A DNA stretch of 64,000 nucleotides, taken from the NCBI GenBank assembly GCA_025738555.1, contig JAOVFP010000008.1:2976001-3040000 (forward strand), given 5' to 3'. The notes beneath the pieces were generated by a model. That model worked only from the letters and a program-made list of their open reading frames with translations. It ran no database searches and was not told the DNA's origin. Position 1 is the stretch's first letter. Every line of letters begins with the position of its first letter. This document shows positions 34,403-46,757 of the stretch, one piece after another. The position numbers were made by a program, and so were the translations under genes. This DNA is from Cyathus striatus. Taxonomy: Eukaryota > Basidiomycota > Agaricomycetes > Agaricales > Nidulariaceae.

Positions 34403-35658
34403 TGAGACACTCTCTTTGAGCAGTAGTCACAGAAGAAATCTGTTTCTTCTGGCAGCCAAGATCCTTGTCCACCTTGTTGGCAAGCCAAGTGCATCCAATC
34501 TTTGCACCTGTAGCATTGAATAGCTCCTGGTGCCTCCATGTTGAGTTCTGGGCCATTTCCAGCTACACCACATTGACAATTGAAAGGTGAGTCGCTTTCG
34601 ACAGAGTTGTCATCTTCCTCAGCTTGTAGTTGCGAAGAATGCTTCTCTTCCAGATGCTGAGTTGATGATTCCTCTGGTGGAATGGAAGGTTCATTGCTCT
34701 CATCATCTGTAATGGGGATAACTCGTTGGTGCAGAGTTGACAATTCTTCTGGTGGCATTGTGGGCAGTTCGGGAATAACTCTAGTATATTCCCAAGTATA
34801 CACTTGCTTCTTCTTCGCAAACCATGGACAATTGACCTCTGGAGAAAGATCGGCTCCACAGTACTTTAATACTGAAGGTTTCTGTAGCCCCTCTGTATCC
34901 ATGCTAATCTGATGTAACTCAAGAACCTTTGCAATCTGTCACTCTAAGAATGATTCTTGTGAACTTATTCCACCTCACAATTTATAAACGACTGTGGTTG
35001 TGGAGAAGCCAGGTGGAGGATTTATGTGCTGTTCGTACAGAGCAGTCTTAGCCATCACATTGGTGAGCTCCATTGCAATACCATTGTCCATCCCATCATA
35101 GTCGTAAATTGCATTGTTGTACATGTACCGAGTTCTAAAGTGGTTAGCACCATAGAAAGCACACCTGACCATTTTGTAAGTAATGGACCCCCCATCAGGT
35201 TGAATTTCCCCCAGAAAATTCCAAACTAAAGGTACACCATCCGCAAAGCACAGCTATAGTTTAAGCTTCAGTGTCTCATCCTCTCTTGCTCAAATGGCAA
35301 CACACCAGTGGAAGAACCGATCCAACTACTTTTGCACACAGACTTGGGAGGGTGTTGTTGAGGACATTTGGATTGTGATTTGAGTTGGCTGCAGGGGTTA
35401 ATGGTGGAGCTGAGGATTGGTCCAGGAGAGACTGTGATTGCGAAGTAAGTGGGGGTTGGGACTCTTGTTCCTGCTGGGGGGAGGGGGAGAGGAGGGTAAA
35501 GGTGAGCAGCAGAGAGAGAAGCTACAATGTCAGTAAAATATGGTAGAAAGAATAGAAACACATGGTTCTCCAAGGCTCTCATCGATCTGGAGGTAAGATT
35601 AACACATAACAAGTATATTCACTTCAGGTAGCAATACAGAGAAGTAATCTATATCACC

Positions 35659-38600
35659 TTAGGCTTCATAGCCAGGGTTTGGATACTGTATGAGGAAATT
35701 ATTGAGCACTTCCTCGGACATATCATAATTCCATGCAATGGTATTGTCAGGAGTGTCTTGATAATCTGTATGATCTCTAGCCAGAGGCACAAAGTGTGAG
35801 TCTTGAAACTCTGGATAGGTGAATGTGTTTTCAGAGGGTTGAGAGGGCTCAGGAGTGGACATTCGATATGATACACATTGTGTAGCCTCAGGAGTTGGCG
35901 GATAGATCACTGAAAATGATGAGTGTTTGGGGAAACCATAGAAAGAGACTATAACAACTTACCAGCTGGGTAAGGAGCTACCATGCTACAAGCTGCCTCA
36001 GCGTCACCATGTGGATCTGCGGTTTCATCTCTTCCAGTCAGCTGACTCCGATTGAGCTGGGTGTCTGATGCAAGTTGTGCAGCTGCTTCCAATGTTGCAT
36101 GATTAATGGGGCGCTGAGTGGATGACTTGCCTATGAAGATAGTTAATGATAGCGGTGGCATTTTAAGTGTTGGGAACCACATACCCATACCACTGGGCGG
36201 ATAAGGAGTCACTGCCACTCAAGCTATATGATGATGAATCTTTGGGGTACTAACTCTCCCACTCGAATCACCATATGTCTTTTCCTTGGACTTGGATGTG
36301 GTACCATTCACATCACGAAGCTTGGCCCAAAGGTTCTTCAAGCATTCATTGTTCTCATTACCCTAGTTGGTTAGTAAATCAATCTCTCGAGTAAGTTCAG
36401 AAGCTTTGCTTTCTTTCATGATCAGGAGAGATGTCTTCTTGGCTGCACTTGCTGCACGTTTGACACTTCGTATGATGTGATGCTTGCGTGAATTGCTGCA
36501 ACTGATGGTGAGTGCAGTTTCATGAGCAGTCTTTACTTCATAAGATACATTTCGATCAACTGTTTCAGTTCTAGTTCGAGTGTAAGTGAGAGAGAATCAA
36601 TACAATGTGCATACATGAATAAGACATACTTTTTAATGGCCTCCAGCAATGGCATCTTTATGCCAGTCTGACTTTTTGTCCAGTAATGCTGCCCCTCTCC
36701 CACATTTGTTGTTGTAGGTGTAGTTTTCCATTCATCCACATGAATGTATGACATACTCTGCAATATGGTTGGAAGTATCCATTTACTCTGGCACTTATGC
36801 AACCACCAGTCTGTGAAACAAACTCAGTACAATCAACATACAAAATAGAGGGATATTGATATGCACTTTGAATTTTTGGTATGTTTAAACTGTCAATAAA
36901 ACTGTTGAATTCAGGGAGCTCTTCTGGCTCTAGCTTAAGAAAGTCTAGGATTCTAAGATAGTCCTCACACAAGACCATCTTCCTGAAGTCCAAGATGGCT
37001 CTGCTGGTGAAGTTTTAGTCACATGTCAATTCTTCTCTACAAAGCTGGAACTTACCATTTGATGTGAACATGACAAGTCTTGAGAATATAAGGTAAAACT
37101 GAAACAATGTCGTCTGTTGCAGGTATACCACTGTATTCCAGCACATTAGTAGTGATAAATGATTCCCTGAAGCCCAGTGACTGTGCAGCCTCCATATTTG
37201 CATTTATGCAGAGCAAATTGCCACCTGGAGTAAGTGCCTTGAAGCACATAGGCTTTGAGGTCACTTCTTTAACCATATCTTGAAATTGTCATGACCGTGC
37301 CCCTAGCCTGACTTGGCAATGGAGTATGAGGGGGTGACTATGGAGAAGCAAGGGTGAGTACAAGACAAAAGTGGAGAACGAGAACTCAGGGGGTAGGACT
37401 TTGTCTTCAGCTTATGTGCTGCACCCCTGGGATTCCTGGTCCTGTATTTCGGAGTAAGGGCAAGCCCTTCAGAGAAGACGAGAGACAGGAGAGACGAGAG
37501 ATGTAACTCAAGTCAGACGAGAGGGTGAGGATGTAGTTCAATACAAAACTGAAGACTAAGTACAAATCGAGTACTACTTAAATACTGGAGACTCAGAGTA
37601 AGTAAAGGCTGCTGGCCAAGGCCAGTGGAGAAGTATGGTCAGGGTAGGCATATGTAGAATGAAGACTAAAACTAATTAAACATAATAAAACACGTCGGAG
37701 AAGTGAGCACATATGGTGGTATAAAGTGAAACTGATAGTGGCGCACTTAAGAATGATAAGTGACTCACTATGAGATGTATACTACAATACTGAGGGGATA
37801 GCTCAGTAGGGCAGAAGAAAGGAAATGAAAATAATCTATGTACAGTAAGCAATAAGTAATACTAAGAACGTAATCAAAGTCTGGAGTAAACATAGGTGAA
37901 GGCAGAGTAAAGGCATAGGAGTCCGGAGGTAGGTGATATGGGATATGACAGAAATGCATCAAAGAGCTGCTTATAAAATGATTGACTATGCCCATTGGTG
38001 TATACACAACCAATGGTAACTGCTGCGAGGAGAGTGTGACCTGTGTGAGACCATGAGAGCTAATGATAGCAATGATAGCAATACCTTGTTGTACTTCTGG
38101 ACTGTATATAACAATCTCCCATTCATTGTACTCCAGAATGCACTTGAAAGTATGATTCACTTCAAATGAAGTGACCTCATGAATGAGGGACAAGAGATAC
38201 GAGTCAAAGGTTAATATAATTCTGTGCAGACCAACTGTATGGATGCCTTGAATATATTGCTGGCTGACAGGAAGCTTGGACTCTTTCTCGTTAAGGTCAC
38301 ATATACCTAGATGTGATTTTCAGATAGCTAAACTGAAATCACAATGTGCTTACCAAGGTAATTGAGACCGTAAGGTGCATTCTCAACCTTTACTTTTCTA
38401 ATTAAGTCCTTCTTTCGATGATGATCCATGAGTGCACTGCCATGAAGTGCAGGAGTCCCACCACCCAATTCCAGCTTGGTAGAGCTCACTGTTTACATGA
38501 TAAGTTTTACAGCTAGCTATTCAATTGGTAATGTATTGCACACCATTATCCACTATTTGAACAGACAAGCCCCAAAGACCAGCATCCTCAACCAACTTCA

Positions 38601-40482
38601 TGTAGAGTTTCTTACTTTCATGCAATAGCTTGGAATCAATAGCCAATGGGTGAGTATGTGGAAGGGAGGGATTATGTATAACAACAGCCTTTTGGATGGA
38701 TTTGTCCTCAGGCACATATATCATTCGGTAGGCTTTGCAAAGGTGCTTTTTCATCTCACCTTGCACAGCTTTCCCATTAACAACAGGGGCATATGCTATG
38801 ACAATACATTAGATGGAAAGATGATAGAACAATATGAATGCTTACAGCAGTGTTTCAACCAGCCACCTATCCTTGAAGAGACAATGTGCAGACATGGTTT
38901 AGTGTCATGTGCATCAGATAGAGAAATATGGCCAGTATGAAACAGCGAGGAAAGCATTTCCTCACTGATATAATCAGGAATACTTGATGCTTTATGGCGA
39001 ATGTGTCTGCTCCATTTGCTACAGCCAATAAAGTATCATTCCCGGATCCTAGACTACAGAAGCTATAAAAATGTGATCACCAGGGAATAAGTCAACTTAC
39101 CACTTTCAGTGATTTCATAACTGGGATTCCATTGCAGGGAATCATTCCGTTAGAACCTTTCACCTCACATTTCCATTGGGAATGAATTACATGAAAATAC
39201 CTAATAAATATTAACAAAAGAAGCAACAATTAAAATGAAAAAGATAACTTTGGCTGATGAATATTTCATACCACTGGTGCCAGCCCACAAATCTCTATCC
39301 TAGATATTAGAAGTCCTTAGCCAGTAGCACTCAATTGAACAGATGTAATGTACCTTGTCCTTAATAATAGCATCCACTGAAATGAGTCAGCCACTTTTGT
39401 CTCTAAATCTGTATTTCTTGTTGCTGAGATCAAGGATGTATGCAGTTGCTTGATGAGGAATTGGCCAGACTGTAGGGATTCCCTTCACATACTCAACAGT
39501 GCATACCTTGACCCTTATTGTAATTGATGTGAGGCCAGTTGTGATTTTGACAGTTTCGACATCACTATCCAACCAGACAGTTGGAGACGAATCAGTGTTG
39601 ATATCATTGTCAGTATCACTGTCTTCACATTCATCAGATGACTTGTACATATCAAAGTTGACTTCCTGGGCATCTAGTTCCAGTTAGTACAAATTTCATT
39701 CAATCTATTTGTGTAAAATCTCACCATCATCACTTGCAGCACCATTTAGCATGAATTCTTCAGAGTCTAGTCCCAGTCAGCACAATATCAATTCACTCCA
39801 TTTATATTAACAAATCACTGCTCTCTTCATCTAGATCAAAATTAAGGTATTTTCATCATCTAATGTATTATGTCTCTCAATCACTGAATTGAGTATAATA
39901 GTATAGAACATACTGTATTCGAATTCAGAGGTCCCCATTTCGTCTTCAGATGATTCCAGGATTTCAATGACATCTTGATTGTTCTCTCGAGTAATATGTG
40001 TTCAAATAGAAGCAGTGGGAGCAGGGCTTGAGCTAGGAGGAGGGGGACTGGAGCCGCAAAGATCAATGATATTGTCATCAATTGATTCCAGCTTCACATG
40101 CTCTAGACGTGGTGGTGAATTGAACAATGTGTAGGTCTCCAATGATTTGCATTTGACATGTGGGTGTGTAGCCACCAGTGGTACTGACAGCCTGGGAAAT
40201 AAAGCTGGCAAAGGTGCAAGGATGGCATGCTCAGTCGTGCTGTCCTGGTTATTGATAAACATCTGAAGGGCAGCAATGTCTACCCAATCATTGTTGTCAA
40301 AAGTGGCGGGGTTACTTGCAATGTACTCTTCTTGATGCACCTATGACATCGATCAGTGAGTGATGAGATCAAGATAAGATATTAAACTTAGCATGTACAG
40401 TGTTACGGAACTCAGCTATAACATATTTTGGAACCTTGTGAAGGAAGTTAAGGTTGCTTTGTGAACACATAGAGGGTGCCAT
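35659..40482 (-). pseudogene. second MULE-like transposase, nested and interrupted
   Basis: A different Mutator-like transposase starts at MAPSMCSQ (40482) and ends at TAA 35659-35661. In order: a linker with DNNDWVDIAALQMFI; a FLYWCH-like DNA-binding stretch with PHTHPLAIDSK and the following KLELGGGTPAL; the core HTFKCILEYNEWEIVIYSP (38160-38090); PGGNLLCINANMEAAQSLGF; and STTNxxE-type region TTPTTTNVGEGQHYWTKSQT (36740-36680); then a basic tail. Frame-breaking TGAs lie at 40002-40004 and 36219-36221. A 664-bp solo LTR interrupts the core exon at 37287. Its position between the Cys and His boxes of the other MULE gene suggests that it inserted there, but its own TIRs were not found. Confidence 0.6.
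37287..37950 (-). repeat. solo LTR inside the second MULE gene (664 bp)
   Basis: The ends are TGTCATGACC and GGATATGACA, and the 5-bp duplication GAAAT flanks it (37282-37286 and 37951-37955). With the LTR and one GAAAT removed, the transposase frame continues without a break. It is related to the 609-bp LTR family at 3074 and 57478 (shared words such as CTGTATTTCGGAGTAAG versus CCGTATTTAGAACAAAG), but diverged. Orientation cannot be fixed from a solo LTR; the minus sign follows the host gene only. Confidence 0.88.
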
Positions 40483-43400
40483 GGCTTCATGCACTCTGAA
40501 GGTCAAGCTGCACAAATTCAAAATTTTCCATCTTTGTTTTTCATTATGTAATGATAGCTCTTTTGGTTTTGTTTTTGTTTTATTTATTTCTATGACAAAG
40601 CAAAGTCCTATGCACACATGATCATGTGTATTTTTCCATGTGTGTTTATCAATCTGTAATGTGTGATTCTCAATGTGTTATGTGTTGTACTATGTGCTAC
40701 CTCATTCTGTAACAGGGAAGTACATTGTAGATGTCATATTTAAAGCAGGTTTGATGTCGAAGCCAGGTATTTGCATTTCCTTTGAATGTGTTAAAGTTGT
40801 TAATGGTCAGATGAATGGCCCTTTTCCATTTCGGTGTTTTTTCCATGTACAAGTGTGTAATCTTGTTTGCATCAAGAGCTTTACAACATATGCGTATGGC
40901 CACCTCAAGTCGTTCAAAGTACAGGTGGCCATTATACTTACTTTCTGTGCTCACCTCATTCACAATGTCATAAAACCATTCCTAACCATGAAGCCAATAA
41001 GAAAGTATACATGATAGATTGTACCAACTCACCCAGAGATTGTTAAATTTGCCCTTTTTAACACTTCCTATCCAATTATTTGCAAGATAGGCTAAAAATG
41101 TATTCTGTTCCTCTGACAGCTTCTTTACAGAGGATTGGCTAAAGACTTTGGCTTGATAGCCTGTGTATTTATTAAATAATGTTTTGACTACCTTCAGATG
41201 GCAATTTGGTGGCACAGTCCTCACCACAGTTGTGAAGTCGCGGGGGTGACGATACAAAGCCTGAAATAACAGCTGTAAAGAGGAATCCAACCAGCATGAA
41301 TTATCCTCCCATGAGAAGGAAGCAAAAAGACTGGGCTCACGCCCTCCATTAGAGATACTGGAGCTATAATCTTCATATGTTTTCTTCTTTTGAGGCTTCA
41401 TAATGCCTTCAGGTAGTATCTTGCACTGAGTTTTCTTCTTTTGAGGCTTCATAATACCTTTAGGTTCTTGTCAAGTCTTCTGTTGTGTTGTAACTTTGTT
41501 TGTAGTATTTTTTGTGGCTCTATCTGCTGCTTTTGTCACTTGAAGGAGCTTAGCCTTCTCTTTGTTCTTAGCAGCTTCATTTAGACCCACTTGGGTATCT
41601 AGATATTTTTTTGTTTTGTGATCATAAGGACGACCATCGTTCACAATCTTCTCTATTCTTTTTTTCTTTGGTTTATTCTCAACCAATGTTTTCTTTGGAG
41701 ACTCCTCTTCTGGTGATTCAGTTGCTTTAATTTCCTTCTGTGTTTCCTCATCTGTCAAGTCATTTATTGGCTTTTTTTCTGGATGGTGAGACTTTCGATC
41801 ATATGTCTGCCAGGGCACAGCTATTCCATAACGAATATGTGTGCCAGCTATGAAAATAAATATCAGTACCATCCCCAACTTAAGATAAGAGTTAAGACTT
41901 ACTAATGACAGCATTGAATGTCATTTCATTTGTGTCTGCAAGCGCCTTCAACAATTTAAGGCCTTTGTAAAAGTAGTTGTCTCGACCCTGGGACATATAC
42001 ATCTTGAAGTGCTGCACTTCCTCAGCATTCGTCATGGATGGTAGAGATGTCCATTCAGTAACCCCCATCTTTCATTTACACTGGAAAATCATTGATGCCA
42101 TATGGGGCCATAAATACCAGGATAGCCATGGCTTCACCTCTGGGAAGGTTAGAAAAATCTTCTCAACAATCTCATCAAATTCTTTCACTGGCACATTGAG
42201 AAGACGAAGCACATTCATTTTGAATTTATAGTCATTGGAATCGTTGTCGATTCCTTTCATATACCTGATACACCTCACACTGCTTTTGAAATGCTGTTGG
42301 CAGCCTTTCAGAAGACCCTCAGTGGCAATCCTCAGTTCAACAAGATCTCGAGGATCATTCATTTCAATGGCCATCTCAACAAACATGTCGATATACCCAT
42401 TTCGCTGGGCCTTACTGAAATCAACAACCTAACAGATGGTTAATGTGTTATCTATAGAGAGAGAGCATATAAAATACACACCCCAGAGAAGGCACAATCA
42501 GTAGTCTGCACGTTGTTCTCTCTGTACAGAATGAAGATATTTCTGAATAACACCTGGAAATGAAGCTTGTAGTGTAGGCTTGTTCCGCCATCACTGTAGG
42601 TGAACAAGACCAGCATCCATGATGAAGTTTGCATGCAATAGAGTGTAGAAATAATAATGAGAGAAGACCTGTCTTTCCACCAGCTATGTGCGGCATCTGA
42701 GATAACACCATTTAACCCAGAAGGATTAAAATCAGCTCTGATGAGTAAGGAAGCCATCCAAGTAGATTGGAAAGAGATAACTTTCTTATCGATAAGATCC
42801 TCAGTGACAATAAATGTTGGATGTGCTTCAGAAAATGTTTTGTATGCTTCGAGATTGAACTCCAGTGTCATTGGGGGGCCTCCCAAAGACTCAATGATCT
42901 GTCTTCTTTCCACAGCAATTCTGTGGGTATTGTTATAGCAGGAGGAATAATCAGTTGCTGGCACCCCAGGTATGCCCATTACATCTTGCAGTCCTGTCTT
43001 CAGCTCCGAAGCTTTAGTGTTTGGATATTTGATGACATCCTGCCTTAACTTGTCGCACTGCACTGGTAAAGGACTAACTATGTCACCCAGTTTGCTGTGA
43101 TGATGATAACCATGCTGATGGAAATATATGCCTGTCTTATAAACATAAGTAATGGCCTTTGTGTGGCATGTAATGTAGGTGATCAGGTTTCTACATTGCT
43201 TACACTTGTGCTCCTGTTGCCCAACTCGTTCCTGCACTGTGGCTCTGGCACAAATAATAACTTTGCAACAGGGATTATCACAGGTAAAGACTCCTCGACA
43301 AGTTCTTTCACTTCTGTAGCCTCCTTTGTATTTTTTTGCGCTTCAGCTTCCATTTTTTTTCACTCCCCAAGATGACTGATTCACCCATTGAATCTTCATT

Positions 43401-43717
43401 CATCCTGTATCAGTGTAATACTGCAGAGAGTATCTGTGATGCCACTCCCCATCCAGAAAAGTGTTCCATGTATTAGGGTCTTCACTGGGCCAAAGTTCGA
43501 CTGTTTTGGTGATATTTTTGAGTTCATGTTCATTGATTCCTCCAAACTTGCAACTGCTCTTAGTGTTCAGGCCCTTCCCATTGTCTTCGTCATCGTCAAT
43601 CTCTCTATCACTGTCATTGCTGTCACTACCATTATTGTCACTGTCATCACTGTTGCTGTTGTCATCTGTACAATGTGCAGTCCGGTGGTTACTGTAGCTG
43701 ACCCTGAAAGTGGCCAC

Positions 43718-44853
43718 CTATAGTAAGTGGCCATCAAGTGATTTGAGCGACCAGAGCACCAAATTGAGCTCAGTTTTTTTGTGATATGTATAGAAATATA
43801 CTGTAGCTACATATATACGAAGTTTTAACTCTAACTAGGCTCAGTGTGTAAAGATATGGTAGCAAGAAGCGAAAAAAATGTCGATGCGGCCTCAATTTGC
43901 TAATGGTTCACACACTGTCTCAAGAATCACCCTGCTACTCCTCCACTCTAACACCACGATAGGCTGAAATAAAAACACAGCTAGGTATATAAATATGTTG
44001 TATTGATATCCTGGGTGGTAGAAATCACTTATATGATCCCAATATATGTAGATCTGGTATGCAATTGATACATATATGTTATCTACTCACCTGCACAGGC
44101 CCATATCTGCATGAAGCTCGAAGGCCACAGAAAGTTCCTTTTACTTAGATTTTTTTGGAGGCTACAATACATGATTATATCTTTAGGAATATGTACTCCG
44201 CTTATTTTATACTATGTTATTTGGTGCATGAGAAGAGCATCTTTGTTTTTATGCTAAATTTAGTTGTAGTCAGATGCAGTCAGTTGTTTGCAATATTGAG
44301 CAAATATCGGGCTTCAAAGAAGTCAGGAAAGTACTTAATAGGTCCTGAACAACATATCCTCGCAATTCTAAGTGCAGAAAGTCCCCCATCATTGAAATAT
44401 TGCCCTATTAGCAGGACAAGATCTTGGCAGATCAGTCCTGGTGAAGCACATGCAGCCGAGCTTGCCCTGTCAGCAGCCTAAGAAGTCTTAGCTTACTGTA
44501 GCTTATAGTGCGATCAAGGGACATTCAAGTTCCTAGGCATGGCAGGTTTCCCTGTAAACTGTAATTTGGGGTCCTTGTAACAAATAAATTCTGTCTGAGC
44601 TAGATACTTCACCTAAAAATCTGAAACTCTCAGAATATATAAATGAATAATATGCACACAGGTCTGCAAAACAATTTCGGGCATAGGGAAACCTGAAAAG
44701 GTGCACACAGTTGCACAAGTTGAAATGGCCACTTTCATGGTTGGCTACAGTAGTGTTATTCTTTGAAGCTTTAGCATGGACTTGTGTCTGTGCATGGGTT
44801 GCAGTTGACCATATAGGTTCCATGGGCTCAGGAAGTAGTCCAGTTATACCCTT
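43718..44853. other. spacer upstream of the MULE-like gene
   Basis: It should hold the promoter and the terminal part of the MULE-like element. A plus-strand 108-codon frame at 44155-44481 is unrecognised, and no tRNA or repeat end is visible. Confidence 0.35.
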
Positions 44854-46087
44854 TCAACAGGCCTTGGAATATATCCATGGACATGTCCTAATGCAAAAGG
44901 ATAGATAGTATCTAGCAAATAACGTCTTAGTATACATCAATAACTGACCTTCAGGTGTTACAAAGAGCACGAATCCTTTCAGTATGCCCTGTTCCGCCTG
45001 TTCATATACTTCACCAATTATTTTATTCTTCTTATCAATATCGTCCTGTGTTTCATTTTTGTAGGTCTGTAAGCAGGCTATAACCACACCTGGTGGCGGA
45101 TGTTAGAAAAGGTAGAGGGCATATCATTATAGTGTAACAAACCAGCCATATTGAGGAGATCCTGCATAGTTGTTTCCCTCCTACTCCCCTCTCCTTCAGT
45201 CTTCTCTTCACCACTGGAAGCTTTCAGTTTCTTTGGAGGGGGAGATGTGGGATTCGAAATGGAACATTTGCATTTATGTCCAATAGCAAATAAACTTGCA
45301 ATCGACTGTGCAAATTTGGTCTGCTATTGTGTAAGCAAGAAGTCATAGATGAATACTAATTACTAGTACATACAAATCCCATTTCTCGATTCCTGTTGAG
45401 CACTATCTATAACTTGCTGCAAGCTGGGATAAAAATGTTGTTGAGGTCCGAAGCAATGAATCTGTTTCAATAAAGCCCCCTTCTTTGAACTGCAGAAAAA
45501 AAGTATTATCCCCATGTAACATGTACTTATCTGATGCGCCTCAGACATATCAATGACATATTACTACTCGCTCCAGCCATCCAGTAGCAATGTGCATAAT
45601 CACATAGATGTTTATCAAGTTCAACTACTCTACTGGTACTATTGCCTGGAAATATCCTGGCTCAATGCCAAGAGACTCAGATATGTCAGCCAATGCAACA
45701 CCTAGTTCTTCAATTAAGGAATCAGTGGGAGATTATCCTACTTCATCTTGTCTGTCATAACCCATTAAGAGACTTACATGTTTCACATGCCTGTTGGAGT
45801 CGTTCACTACTGCACTTGGAATCTTCAGCTGCTTGTTCAAGATGTGAAGGTTTGGGAGGCACATCGCATTTGGCATCTAAGTGAGATCATGAGTAGCAAG
45901 TCTGGATATCAGGTACAGGATCAGCAGGGTTGATGTTGTCAACAAATAAGTCTACCACTGCAATCTTTTTCATATGTGTACAAGAATTAGAAACAGCAAG
46001 TACTAATGATACAGCTAGGAATTTAATGAAACAGTACATGATCAAGATATAGTATAGGGCGTGGAAGAGATCATTACATGACAACAT
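44854..46087 (-). CDS. unrecognised multi-exon gene
   Basis: On the minus strand several exon-like frames follow each other: near 45840-45600 (GVALADISESLGIEPGYF), 45500-45380 (LLRTSTTFLSQLAASYR), 45310-45150 (AIGHKCKCSISNPTSPPPKK and SRRETTMQDLLNMAGL) and 45087-44940 (VVIACLQTYKNETQDDIDKK, GILKGFVLFVTPEGQ). The Lys/Ser-rich middle looks like a nuclear protein linker. I do not know the family; it could be part of a transposon gene set. Borders are tentative. Confidence 0.35.
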
Positions 46088-46276
46088 GTGTGATTGATTT
46101 AAGACTATCTTAGTGTTAATATATTATTTAGAGACTTCTATCTATACCTGAGAACAAAAATGTACAATGAAAATGTGGAAAATAGAAGACAAATCATAGA
46201 CTATAGCGCCTCTAATGCTACAGCAACTGAACTACAGTACTATGACGCTCCAACGTGTCATTTATTTGCTGTACTT

Positions 46277-46470
46277 GTAGTTTGGTTTGCCATAGTTAAA
46301 TGTTGCCATACTCACAATATTTACTCATTTTTCTGTGTTTTCTATACATATATATGCATTTAATACATATTACATGTTAATACATCCTACTACAACAGGT
46401 ATGTTTTTCATAATGACTGTTTTGACGACTTTCTGAGGCCTCGGAAATATCCGTCATAATTCCCACGCTC
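46277..46470 (+). repeat. 194-bp inverted repeat, left arm
   Basis: It starts GTAGTTTGGTTTGCC and contains TGACGACTTTCTGAGGCCTC. Its reverse complement lies at 48473-48666, the same length with few differences. The two arms enclose the right foldback copy. Confidence 0.8.
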
Positions 46471-46757
46471 TTCTGAGTGTCGTGCCATACACCCAACTTC
46501 ATTCAACTATACCATTATGCATTACAAAATTTCATTCTATCTCTTATTTCATTGTTGTATACCACATCAACAGATGAATTATACTAAATAGGTATATTAT
46601 ATGGTATTTCTTGATGTATCTTGTATGTAAATGTACCTGTACACCACTAATCAAAGTATGACCATGTCCAGATAGTACTTACCTTACATATCTTCAAGCT
46701 ATTTTGCATGTTTCAGCTTAGTATTTCTTGAACTCACATAAGCTAAGGTGCCTTTTG

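Larger units (their letters stand above)
34342..43717 (-). pseudogene. MULE-like transposase with GCM finger, USP-like protease and PHD finger
   Basis: I read this as one fungal Mutator-like element gene in two blocks, 43717-40982 and about 35300-34342. In order: acidic N-terminus; GCM/WRKY-type cysteine cluster (CRGVFTCDNPCCK, CKQCRNLITY); transposase part (NGVISDAAHSWWKD, VDFSKAQRNGYIDMFVEM, PWLSWYLWPHMASM, MTNAEEVQHFKMY); basic linker; a C19/USP-like cysteine box (DNSCWLDSSLQLLFQAL, 41342-41260); and, in the second block, a matching His box (YGANHFRTRY, YDYDGM, 35160-35080). A C-terminal PHD finger follows at 34580-34420 (CQCGVAG, CYRCKDWMHLACQ, FFCDYC). TGA codons interrupt the frame at 43344-43346 and 42072-42074. 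The family assignment comes from remembered motif order; exon borders were not solved. Confidence 0.6.
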
